A DNA stretch of 36,288 nt. Source: an uncultured Oscillospiraceae bacterium (lineage in GTDB: Bacteria; Bacillota; Clostridia; Oscillospirales; Oscillospiraceae). This document shows positions 15,899-22,777 of the stretch, piece by piece; positions within the stretch are counted from its first letter, which is position 1; the number at the start of each line of letters is the position of its first letter. Both the position numbers and the translations under genes were made by a program. The notes below the pieces were generated by a model. It worked only from the letters and a program-made list of their open reading frames with translations. It was not told the origin of the DNA and ran no database searches. The DNA lies in assembly GCA_910588635.1 (NCBI GenBank), contig CAJUPW010000028.1, forward strand, positions 1-36,288, in the 5' to 3' direction.

Positions 15899-17074
15899 AT
15901 GGACGCGTTTTTCCGCTTCTGCCTGAGAGGCGGCGACCCCCAGAACCCGGAGACCCGCCGCCGGTGCGGCGTGCTGTCCGGAGGAGCCGGCATCGGGCTG
16001 AACCTGCTGCTTTTTCTGGGCAAGCTGCTGGCGGGGATGGCCACGGCCTCCATCGCCATCACCGCCGACGCCTTCAACAACCTGACCGACGCGGCCTCCT
16101 CGGCGGTCACACTCATCGGCTTCCGGCTGGCCGGCCAGGAGGCGGACGAGGAACATCCCTTCGGCCACGGACGGATGGAGTATCTGGCCGGGCTGGTGGT
16201 GGCCATGCTTATCCTGCTGGTGGGAGTGGAGCTGGCCCAGTCCTCCTTCCAGAAGATTCTTCACCCGGAGCCGGTGGATTTCTCCCTCCTGTCGGCGGTC
16301 ATCCTAGCCGTCTCGGTGGGGGTGAAGCTGGGGATGTTCTGGTTCAACCGCGGGCTGTCCCGGGCGATTCAGTCGGCCGCGCTGTCCGCCACCGCCACCG
16401 ACTCCCTGTCCGACGCGGTGGCCACCGCCACCTTGCTGCTGGGCCTGCTGGCCGGACATTTCTTCCGGCTTCCCCTGGACGGCTGGCTGGGTCTGGCGGT
16501 GGCGCTGTTCATTCTGCGGGCGGGCTGGGGGGCGGCCAAGGACACCGTGGACCCCCTACTGGGCCGGCCCATGGACCGAGCGCTGGCCGCCGACATTGAC
16601 CAGCTTGTGTTGAACCATGCGTACATCCTGGGTATCCACGACCTGGTATATCACGACTACGGCCCCGGCCGGGCCATGATGTCCTTCCACGCCGAGGTGC
16701 CGGCCGACGGCGATTTCCTGGAGATTCACGATGTGATCGACCATATCGAGCGGGAGCTGAAAGCCAAGCACCACATTGAGACCTCCATCCACATGGACCC
16801 GGTGGTGCGGGACGGCCGCACCGAGGCCTTGCGCACGCAGGTGGCGGAGCTGGCCCGGGACATCGACCCCCTTCTCACCATCCACGACTTTCGCATCACC
16901 GCCGGCCCCATCCACACCAACATCCTGTTCGACGTGGTGGTGCCCTACGGCTTCCGCCTGTCCGACGGCGAGGTAAGGGCCGTCTTAACCCAGAAGCTGA
17001 AGAAGCTGTCCGACCGCTATTTCCCCGTCATTCAGGTGGATCACTCCTATGTGGAGGGACAAAAAGCACCGTAA
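15899..17074 (+). CDS. Cation diffusion facilitator family transporter (predicted Mn2+/Fe2+ efflux)
   Basis: 391 residues. It exports divalent metal in exchange for protons across the cytoplasmic membrane. Six membrane segments lie within about 25-215, and a cytoplasmic ferredoxin-like dimer domain at about 220-300 is followed by a further C-terminal extension to 391. The TM2 site reads ADAFNNLTDAASS (N..xD), followed by HPFGHGRMEY, the family signature loop. The TM5 site reads ATDSLSDAV (DxxxD). Zn transporters usually have His in TM5; an N-D-D-D site like that of pneumococcal MntE points to manganese or iron (inference). The gene stands alone between the divergent kinase and a two-component pair. 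GAGGTG is the ribosome site. Confidence 0.9.
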   Translation: MDAFFRFCLRGGDPQNPETRRRCGVLSGGAGIGLNLLLFLGKLLAGMATASIAITADAFNNLTDAASSAVTLIGFRLAGQEADEEHPFGHGRMEYLAGLVVAMLILLVGVELAQSSFQKILHPEPVDFSLLSAVILAVSVGVKLGMFWFNRGLSRAIQSAALSATATDSLSDAVATATLLLGLLAGHFFRLPLDGWLGLAVALFILRAGWGAAKDTVDPLLGRPMDRALAADIDQLVLNHAYILGIHDLVYHDYGPGRAMMSFHAEVPADGDFLEIHDVIDHIERELKAKHHIETSIHMDPVVRDGRTEALRTQVAELARDIDPLLTIHDFRITAGPIHTNILFDVVVPYGFRLSDGEVRAVLTQKLKKLSDRYFPVIQVDHSYVEGQKAP

Positions 17075-17150
17075 TTCACAGATTATTCACCCAAGATTTC
17101 TCCGGGACGTTATAATAAAGAGGAATACTATATAAAACGGGGTGTTTTTC

Positions 17151-17843
17151 ATGCCCAAGAAGGTTCTGATTGTCGAGGACGACGCCAATATCGCCGAGCT
17201 GCTCCACCTCTATCTGGAGAAGGAGGGCTTCCAGACCCAGGTGGCCAAGGACGGGGGCAAGGGGATCGAGCTGTTCCGCTCCTTCCAGCCCGATCTGGTG
17301 CTGCTGGACATTATGCTGCCCATTATGGACGGCTGGTCGGTGCTGAAAAAGATTCGGGAGGGGAGCGGGACCCCGGTCATCATGCTCACCGCCAAAGGGG
17401 AGACCGAGGACAAGGTCTCCGGTCTGGAGCAGGGGGCGGACGACTATATCGTCAAGCCCTTCGAGATGAAGGAGGTGCTGGCCCGTATCCACGCCGTCCT
17501 CCGCCGCACCGGAGTGGAGGAGGAGCAGGGGGAGAAGAGGCTGTCCTTCGACAAGCTGGTCATTAATCTGGACTCCTACGAGCTGCTGGTGGACGGCCAG
17601 CGGGTGGACACGCCTCCCAAGGAGCTGGAGCTGCTGTTCCATCTGGCCTCCTCTCCCAACCGGGTATTCACCCGGAACCAGCTTCTTGACGAGGTGTGGG
17701 GCTTCGACTACTTCGGCGACAGCCGGACGGTGGATGTGCACATCAAGCGCCTGCGGGAGAAGCTGGAGGGAGTCAGCGACCAGTGGCGGCTGAAAACCGT
17801 CTGGGGCGTGGGCTATAAATTTGAGCTGGGAACGGCGGGCTGA
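17151..17843 (+). CDS. OmpR/PhoB-family response regulator
   Basis: 230 residues. The receiver domain (about 1-118) has the acidic pair in VLIVEDDANIAELL, the phospho-acceptor Asp in LVLLDIMLPIMDGW, the Thr in VIMLTAKGE and the Lys in DDYIVKPFEM. The C-terminal winged helix (about 130-228) has PPKELELLFHLASSPNRVFT, DEVWGFDYFGDSRTVDVHIK and VWGVGYKFE. It acts as a DNA-binding regulator phosphorylated by the kinase two bases downstream. A GTG at 17142 is in frame, but GGGG spaced 8 nt before the ATG at 17151 and the family start (MPKKVLIVEDD) favour the ATG. A -10 box TATAAT lies at about 17110. The regulon is unknown. Confidence 0.95.
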   Translation: MPKKVLIVEDDANIAELLHLYLEKEGFQTQVAKDGGKGIELFRSFQPDLVLLDIMLPIMDGWSVLKKIREGSGTPVIMLTAKGETEDKVSGLEQGADDYIVKPFEMKEVLARIHAVLRRTGVEEEQGEKRLSFDKLVINLDSYELLVDGQRVDTPPKELELLFHLASSPNRVFTRNQLLDEVWGFDYFGDSRTVDVHIKRLREKLEGVSDQWRLKTVWGVGYKFELGTAG

Positions 17844-17845
17844 CC

Positions 17846-19288
17846 ATGCGCTCTTTATACCGCCGTCAGCTGACCATGATGGTGAGCATCATGCTGCTCT
17901 CCTTCACCCTGCTGGCCGGGGCTTTCATGCTGCTGTCCTACCGCTATATCATCGGCGAGACCCGGGACTCGGTGGAGCGCAACGCCGGCTATGTGTCCAG
18001 CTTTACCTCCACCTACTACCGCCGCTACCTCACCCTGGACCTTCAGGACGAGTTTTACAGCAGCTATGTGGCCTCCATCGCCATGATCTCCAACTCCCAC
18101 ATCATCGTGGCCGGGCCGGACGGGAAGATTCTATACGCCACCGCCGACGGCCAGTTCTACGACTACAAGGACAGCGTCCTCCCGGAGAACGTGACCGCCC
18201 AGGTGCTCAACGAGGGTTCCTTCAACGGCATGACCAACATGGGGGGGCTCTACCCGGAAAAGCGGTATCTGTCCGCCCTGCCCGTCACCAATCAGATCGG
18301 CCCCGTGACCGTTACCCAGGGGATGGTGCTGGTGGCGGCCGACGCCTCCAACCTGTCCGAGATGTGGACGGCCACCGCCACCATCTTTTTCTTCTCCGCC
18401 GTGGTGGTGTTTTTGATCTCCGTCATCGCCAGCACCCTCACCTCCGCCTACCAGACCCGGCCCCTGAACGAGATGGCTGAAGCTGCCCGAAAATTCGGCC
18501 AGGGGGAGTTTGACGTCCGGGTCACCGGCTATGAGGAGCGGGGAGACGAGGTCAGCGCCTTGGCCGAGGCTTTCAACTCCATGGCCAATTCCCTGGAGAA
18601 GGTGGAGAGCCAGCGGGCGGATTTCATCGCCAATGTTTCCCATGAACTGAAAACTCCCATGACCACCATCGCCGGCTTTGCCGAGGGCATCCTGGACGGC
18701 ACCATTCCCCCGGAGCGGGAGAAGGAGTACCTCCAGATCGTGGTGTCGGAGACCCGGCGGCTGAGCCGTCTGGTGCGGCGGATGCTGGACCTGAGCCGGC
18801 TCAACGCCCTGGCTGAGAGCACCGTCACCGCTCAGGAGACCTTCGACCTCACCGAGGTCATGTCCCAGGTGCTCATCAGCCTGGAGACTAAAATCACCGA
18901 CCGCCAGCTGGATGTGGACGTGCAGATGCCCGAGGACAAGCTGATGGTGTGGGGCGACCCGGACGCCATCACCCAGGTGTGCTACAACCTGCTGGACAAC
19001 GCGGCCAAGTTCGCCGCCCCGGGCACCGCCATCACCGTTCAGATTACCAAGAAGGACGGCAAGGCCCATACCGTCATCCGCAACCTGGGGGCCACCATCC
19101 CGCCCGATGAGCTGCCTCTGCTCTTCGAGCGGTTCCACAAGGCGGATTACTCCCGCTCCATGGACCGGGAGGGCGTGGGCCTGGGACTGTATATCGTCAA
19201 GACCATTCTGGGCAACCTGAAGGAGAATATCACCGTCACCAGCGAGGACGGGGTGACCCAGTTCCATTTTACCTTGACCCTGGCGTGA
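17846..19288 (+). CDS. Two-component sensor histidine kinase
   Basis: 480 residues. TM1 at about 10-32, an extracytoplasmic sensor region (about 33-175), TM2 at about 176-200 and HAMP (about 200-255, PLNEMAEAARKFGQGEFDVR) lead to HisKA with the acceptor His in FIANVSHELKTPMTTIAGFA. The ATPase domain shows the N box (NLLDNAAKFA), a G1-type region (VIRNLGATIP, where the usual D-x-G is altered to N-L-G), LLFERFHKADYSRSMDREGV and GLGLYIVKTIL. It is the PhoR/VicK type. The ATG follows the regulator stop by two bases, so the pair is one operon. The altered D-x-G motif is worth noting because that Asp normally contacts the adenine. Confidence 0.94.
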   Translation: MRSLYRRQLTMMVSIMLLSFTLLAGAFMLLSYRYIIGETRDSVERNAGYVSSFTSTYYRRYLTLDLQDEFYSSYVASIAMISNSHIIVAGPDGKILYATADGQFYDYKDSVLPENVTAQVLNEGSFNGMTNMGGLYPEKRYLSALPVTNQIGPVTVTQGMVLVAADASNLSEMWTATATIFFFSAVVVFLISVIASTLTSAYQTRPLNEMAEAARKFGQGEFDVRVTGYEERGDEVSALAEAFNSMANSLEKVESQRADFIANVSHELKTPMTTIAGFAEGILDGTIPPEREKEYLQIVVSETRRLSRLVRRMLDLSRLNALAESTVTAQETFDLTEVMSQVLISLETKITDRQLDVDVQMPEDKLMVWGDPDAITQVCYNLLDNAAKFAAPGTAITVQITKKDGKAHTVIRNLGATIPPDELPLLFERFHKADYSRSMDREGVGLGLYIVKTILGNLKENITVTSEDGVTQFHFTLTLA

Positions 19289-19295
19289 CATCTTT

Positions 19296-19379
19296 GTAGG
19301 GGCCGGCGCCCTCGCCGGCCCGCGTATCCCAACAACCCGCCCGCATTTGAAGCGGGCCGCCGAGGGCGGCGGCCCCTAC
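19296..19379. repeat. GC-rich inverted-repeat element (28-bp arms)
   Basis: The arm at 19296-19323 (GTAGGGGCCGGCGCCCTCGC and eight more bases) and the reverse complement of 19352-19379 are identical at 26 of 28 positions. The loop is 28 bases. Each arm also contains inner complementary GC blocks. It starts seven bases after the kinase stop, so it may also end that transcript. Such GTAGGGGC-edged palindromes look like the dispersed intergenic repeats common in Oscillospiraceae genomes; that comparison is from memory. Confidence 0.75.
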
Positions 19380-19436
19380 TGCGGGGCGGCGCGGAGGCCG
19401 CCCCCGACACGTCTATTTTCAATGGGAGGTGCCTCA

Positions 19437-20678
19437 ATGGACAACCGAAACGACGGCCTGTGGCAGGGCGGTCCCTGGGAGCAGCCCTCCCCCGCGTTTC
19501 CCGCCCCGCCCGCCGTCCGTATTCCGCCCGCGGCCAGGGTCTCCCGCCGCCCCGTGCTGCGTTTACGGAAAAAGCGGCGCAGGTGGCCCTGGTTTTTAGG
19601 ACTGGCCGCGCTGATCGGACTGCTCTGCCTGTCCGTTGTGCTGCTGGATCAGTATTTTTCCGTCCGTCCATTTATCCGGGTCCCCTTCCCCTCCACCGGG
19701 GAGGACTGGCATTACCAGCAGCAGGAGGAGCACAGCACCGAGCCCCCCTCCATCGCCCGGGCCGGCACCGGGACGGGGGTGACGGTTTCTCTCCTGCCAA
19801 GTCAGGGGAAGGCGCTGGACTATATCCAGATATATGAATACGCGCTTCCCTCGGTAGTATCCATCGAGTCGGAGGACGACAATGGATACAGCGCCGGCAC
19901 CGGGGTGGTGCTCACCCAGGACGGCTATATCATTACCAACGCCCATGTGGTGGCCGGGGCCAGTGCGGTCAGCGTGCTGCTGCCCAGCAACAGGACCGTG
20001 CCCGCCAGTCTGGTGGGCTTCGACGCGGCGGAGGACCTGGCTGTGCTGAAGGTGGACGCCGCCGGACTCATCCCCGCCCAGTTCGGCGACTCCAACACCT
20101 TGCGCATCGGTGAGCCGGTGGCCGCCCTGGGAGATTCTCTGGGCTACCGGGCCACCTTCACCGACGGCATCGTCTCCGCCCTGGACAGGGAGGTGAAGGT
20201 GGAGGGGATCACCATGAGCCTGATCCAGACCACCGCCGCCATCAACTACGGCAACTCCGGCGGCCCTCTGCTCAACCAGTACGGACAGGTGGTGGGCATC
20301 AACACCATCAAGATCGTTACCGAGGACGGCTCCGCCGAGGGCTTGGGCTTCGCAATCCCCTCCCGGCGGGTGAAATATGTGGCCGACCACCTCATCGCCG
20401 GGGAGGAGATCAAGGCGGGCATCTTTGGCTTTATGGTGTCCACCGCCCGCGAGGAGGGGGGAGGCTTCATGCTCCGGAGCGTGGAGCGCGGAAGCGACGC
20501 CTGGACCAAGGGCCTGCGGGGCGGGGATATTCTCCTTGAGGCCAACGGCATGCCCATTACCGGTCTGGAGACCCTGACCCGGCTCAAGCTGGGCCTGGGC
20601 GCCGGGGATACCGTCACTCTCACCTGCCTGCGGGACGGGGAGAAGTTTACCGTGGATGTGGAGCTGGTAGAGCCATGA
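19437..20678 (+). CDS. HtrA/DegP-type membrane-anchored serine protease with PDZ domain
   Basis: 413 residues from the ATG at 19437, which has GGGAGGTG five bases before it. An in-frame ATG at 19347 lies inside the inverted repeat and is rejected. The order is a Pro-rich cytoplasmic N-terminus, a basic stretch RKKRRR, one membrane segment (about 51-70), an extracytoplasmic linker, a trypsin-like domain (about 125-315) and a C-terminal PDZ domain (about 320-410). The catalytic triad is complete: His170 (TNAHVV), Asp200 (AAEDLAVLKV) and Ser274 (NYGNSGGPL). It should degrade or sense misfolded envelope proteins. The stop overlaps the start of the Nudix gene (ATGA), so the two are coupled. Confidence 0.93.
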   Translation: MDNRNDGLWQGGPWEQPSPAFPAPPAVRIPPAARVSRRPVLRLRKKRRRWPWFLGLAALIGLLCLSVVLLDQYFSVRPFIRVPFPSTGEDWHYQQQEEHSTEPPSIARAGTGTGVTVSLLPSQGKALDYIQIYEYALPSVVSIESEDDNGYSAGTGVVLTQDGYIITNAHVVAGASAVSVLLPSNRTVPASLVGFDAAEDLAVLKVDAAGLIPAQFGDSNTLRIGEPVAALGDSLGYRATFTDGIVSALDREVKVEGITMSLIQTTAAINYGNSGGPLLNQYGQVVGINTIKIVTEDGSAEGLGFAIPSRRVKYVADHLIAGEEIKAGIFGFMVSTAREEGGGFMLRSVERGSDAWTKGLRGGDILLEANGMPITGLETLTRLKLGLGAGDTVTLTCLRDGEKFTVDVELVEP

Positions 20679-21142
20679 TTAACACCACTCTGTGCTATAT
20701 CCGGCGGGGGGACGAGTACCTGATGCTCCACCGGGTAAAGAAGGAAAACGACCTGAACAAGGATAAGTGGATCGGCATCGGGGGCAAGTTTCTGGACAAG
20801 GAGAGCCCCGAGGACTGTCTGCTCCGGGAGGCGGAGGAGGAGACCGGGCTGATTCTCACCGACTACCGCTACCGGGGTCTCGTCACCTTCGTCTCCGACC
20901 GCTGGCCCACCGAGTATATGCACCTGTTCACCGCCGACGGCTTCACCGGCGAGCTGAGGGAGTGCGACGAGGGGGTGCTGGAGTGGCTGCCCCGAGACCA
21001 GCTGCTGCGCATCCCTCACTGGGAGGGGGACGCCATCTTCCTGGACCTGATCTGGCGGGACGCCCCCTTTTTCTCCCTGAAGGTGCGCTATGAGGGGGAC
21101 CGGCTGGCCGAGGCTGTCCTCGACGGCAAAAAGATCAAATGA
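20675..21142 (+). CDS. Nudix hydrolase (MutT-like, 8-oxo-dGTP diphosphatase type)
   Basis: 155 residues. The Nudix box is complete: GGKFLDKESPEDCLLREAEE followed by ETGL, fitting Gx5Ex7REUxEExGU. It binds Mg2+ and cleaves nucleoside diphosphate-X bonds. The start TTLCYIRRGDEYLMLHRVKK and the region YMHLFTADGFTGELRECDEG resemble Gram-positive 8-oxo-dGTP diphosphatases, suggesting cleaning of the oxidised nucleotide pool; the exact substrate is inference. Its start overlaps the protease stop, and a strong hairpin follows. Confidence 0.9.
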   Translation: MINTTLCYIRRGDEYLMLHRVKKENDLNKDKWIGIGGKFLDKESPEDCLLREAEEETGLILTDYRYRGLVTFVSDRWPTEYMHLFTADGFTGELRECDEGVLEWLPRDQLLRIPHWEGDAIFLDLIWRDAPFFSLKVRYEGDRLAEAVLDGKKIK

Positions 21143-21146
21143 GTAC

Positions 21147-21172
21147 GCGGCCCCCGGTTTTCCGGGGGCCGC
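21147..21172. terminator. Terminator hairpin between the convergent Nudix and LCP genes
   Basis: GCGGCCCCCGG (21147-21157) and CCGGGGGCCGC (21162-21172) form a perfect 11-bp stem around TTTT. No long U-run follows on either strand, but the position five bases after the Nudix stop and seven after the LCP stop fits a shared terminator. Confidence 0.65.
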
Positions 21173-21178
21173 GATGTC

Positions 21179-22339
21179 TTACATATACTTGTCCGCTTTG
21201 GCCAGATTCATGTCATCCAGGGTCAGGTCCTGGCTGTAAGGATTGATAAGCCGGTTGACCAGCTCCAGCGTCCCCTCCGGGTCCAGCTCGTAGCAGTAGC
21301 GGTAGCCGCGGTAGACCCCGTCTCCACGGCCGGGGAGGGTGGCCGTCTCCACGCCGGTGGAGGGGTCCAGGTTGACGGCCTGACTGGCGAAGTAGAGCAT
21401 CTCGTTCAGGGACAGGTCGGTGTCCACGTTATCGTTGAATATCTCCACAAAGCCGTTGATCCGGGTCAGATTGTTCCAGGACAGCACCTTTTTTGCCAGA
21501 GCGACCAGCAGCTTCTGCTGGGTCTGGGTACGGCCCACGTCGGAGTAGCCGCTGCCGTCATTGTTCTTCCGGAACCGGGCCACCTCCATGGCCTGCTGGC
21601 CGTTGAGGTGTCGCGTTCCCTCGGTGTAGTGGATGGACAGGTCCTGCTCCGGGTCGTCATAGTTCATATCGCAGGGGACATAAAAGTCCACGCCATCCAG
21701 GTAATCCACCAGCCTGATAAAGCCCTTGATATTTACCTTTACATAGCAGTCGATGGGTACGCCCAGCATATCGGATACGTCCTTGATCCGCTGCTCCACC
21801 CCACCCCCGCCATAGACCAGATGGGGATTGCCCTTCTGCCGGGCCACCAGGGTGTCCCGGGGAATGGAGATCACGCCCACTGTCTGGGCGTTGGTGTCGT
21901 AGCGCATGACCATCATCACGTCAGTGAGGGTACCGGCCTTGTCGGTGGCGGCCAGGAAAATGGTATACACGCCCTTTTCCCGCTCCAGACCGGCGGGTGT
22001 AGCGTCTGGGTCCACCGTGCTTACGCCTCCGTTGCTGGGGGTGGTATTCCCGCCTTGCTGGTTGGGCGGAGTGAACCCGCTCTGCTCCGGCGGCTTAATC
22101 ATGACCTTTGCGCCAATATATACCGCCACGATGACAGCGGAGATCACAACAAGGAATATGTAGAACCCCTTGAGTACGCCGACCACGCCGGAGCGCCTCC
22201 GCTGAGCTGTCTTTCGGGGCCTGTCATCCCAGTCGTCGTCCCAGTCATCATCGCGGCGCCGGCGGGGCGGCTGGCTCTGAGCTGGGGCCGCCCGCCGCCC
22301 CTGGGAACGGCGGGACGTATTTAAATATCTCTCTTCCAA
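21179..22339 (-). CDS. LytR-CpsA-Psr (LCP) family cell-wall ligase
   Basis: About 386 residues if translation starts at the TTG at 22339. LCP proteins attach wall teichoic acid or other polymers from lipid carriers to peptidoglycan. The N-terminus is cytoplasmic and charged (DDDWDDDWDD, then QRRR). One membrane segment lies at about 36-60. The LCP domain starts near 110, with VMMVMRYDTNAQTVGVISIP and RDTLV (conserved Arg-Asp), then DYLDGVDFYVPCDMNYDD, HLNGQQAMEVARFRK and DVGRTQTQQKLLVALAKK. The ATG at 22420 lies upstream of the only good promoter, whereas GGGGAGGG lies 7 nt before the TTG. The TTG start is therefore preferred. Confidence 0.92.
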   Translation of the reverse strand: MEERYLNTSRRSQGRRAAPAQSQPPRRRRDDDWDDDWDDRPRKTAQRRRSGVVGVLKGFYIFLVVISAVIVAVYIGAKVMIKPPEQSGFTPPNQQGGNTTPSNGGVSTVDPDATPAGLEREKGVYTIFLAATDKAGTLTDVMMVMRYDTNAQTVGVISIPRDTLVARQKGNPHLVYGGGGVEQRIKDVSDMLGVPIDCYVKVNIKGFIRLVDYLDGVDFYVPCDMNYDDPEQDLSIHYTEGTRHLNGQQAMEVARFRKNNDGSGYSDVGRTQTQQKLLVALAKKVLSWNNLTRINGFVEIFNDNVDTDLSLNEMLYFASQAVNLDPSTGVETATLPGRGDGVYRGYRYCYELDPEGTLELVNRLINPYSQDLTLDDMNLAKADKYM

Positions 22340-22371
22340 AGGGGTCCCTCCCCAAATATCGTTACTGCTCA

Positions 22372-22400
22372 AGTATACCCGTTTCGACCCGCTTCGGCAA
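22372..22400 (-). promoter_or_regulatory. Promoter of the LCP gene
   Basis: On the minus strand TTGCCG (22400-22395) and TATACT (22377-22372) are 17 bases apart. Transcription near 22365 would exclude the ATG at 22420 and leave a 25-nt leader before the TTG start. Confidence 0.65.
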
Positions 22401-22420
22401 GAGGAAAATATGCCGTTCAT

Positions 22421-22654
22421 AAAAAATTAAGAATTCAATTTATTGTTTGCTTTCGCTTCATTATATCCTGTTTGCTCGTCTTTTGTGTCTTTTAACTTGT
22501 TTTAAATGTATCGTTCAAATTGTCGGGAGGGAACGGCGCCGGCCGACTGAAGGAGGCCCGGAAGGGGAAAGCGCCAGGAAGGAGGGGCGAGGCGGTATTT
22601 CAGAGAAAATAAGAGAAAATATGGGAAAACCCGCATTTCCGTCTCCTTTACGAA
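22421..22654. other. AT-rich then purine-rich intergenic stretch without a supported gene
   Basis: The left half is AT-rich and the right half purine-rich. A plus-strand open frame from 22447 has low-complexity, frame-shadow-like composition and no ribosome site. I see no RNA gene here. The promoter of the next operon starts at 22655. Confidence 0.4.
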
Positions 22655-22683
22655 TTGACTTCCCCTACCCTATGTGGTATACT
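22655..22683 (+). promoter_or_regulatory. Promoter of the envelope acylation operon
   Basis: TTGACT (22655-22660) and TATACT (22678-22683) are 17 bases apart. Transcription would start near 22690. It is the only good promoter seen before the six-gene run that ends at 29037. Confidence 0.7.
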
Positions 22684-22686
22684 ACC

Positions 22687-22725
22687 CGCGGCAATACGGG
22701 TGCCGCGCGTAAGTGCGGTATTTTT
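22687..22725 (+). promoter_or_regulatory. Putative leader attenuator with alternative hairpins
   Basis: TGCCGC (22701-22706) can pair with GCGGTA (22715-22720), followed by TTTTT (22721-22725), a small intrinsic terminator about 35 nt after the start point. The same TGCCGCG (22701-22707) can instead pair with CGCGGCA (22687-22693), which would prevent the terminator. The 5' arm overlaps the expected start point, so the alternative fold may form only if transcription begins a few bases early. I recognise no ligand-binding riboswitch class. Confidence 0.35.
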
Positions 22726-22777
22726 ACATGTTCCTCTGGGAAAGGCCGGGGAGAAGCGTAGAAAGGCAGTGAGCTCA

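Noticed and set aside
19347..19436. Upstream ATG for the HtrA-type protease
   Set aside because: It lies within the inverted-repeat element and lacks a ribosome site, while the ATG at 19437 has GGGAGGTG.
22447..22761. 104-codon frame before the acylation operon
   Set aside because: It reads through the promoter and leader of the next gene, and its second half is low-complexity Arg/Gly/Glu.
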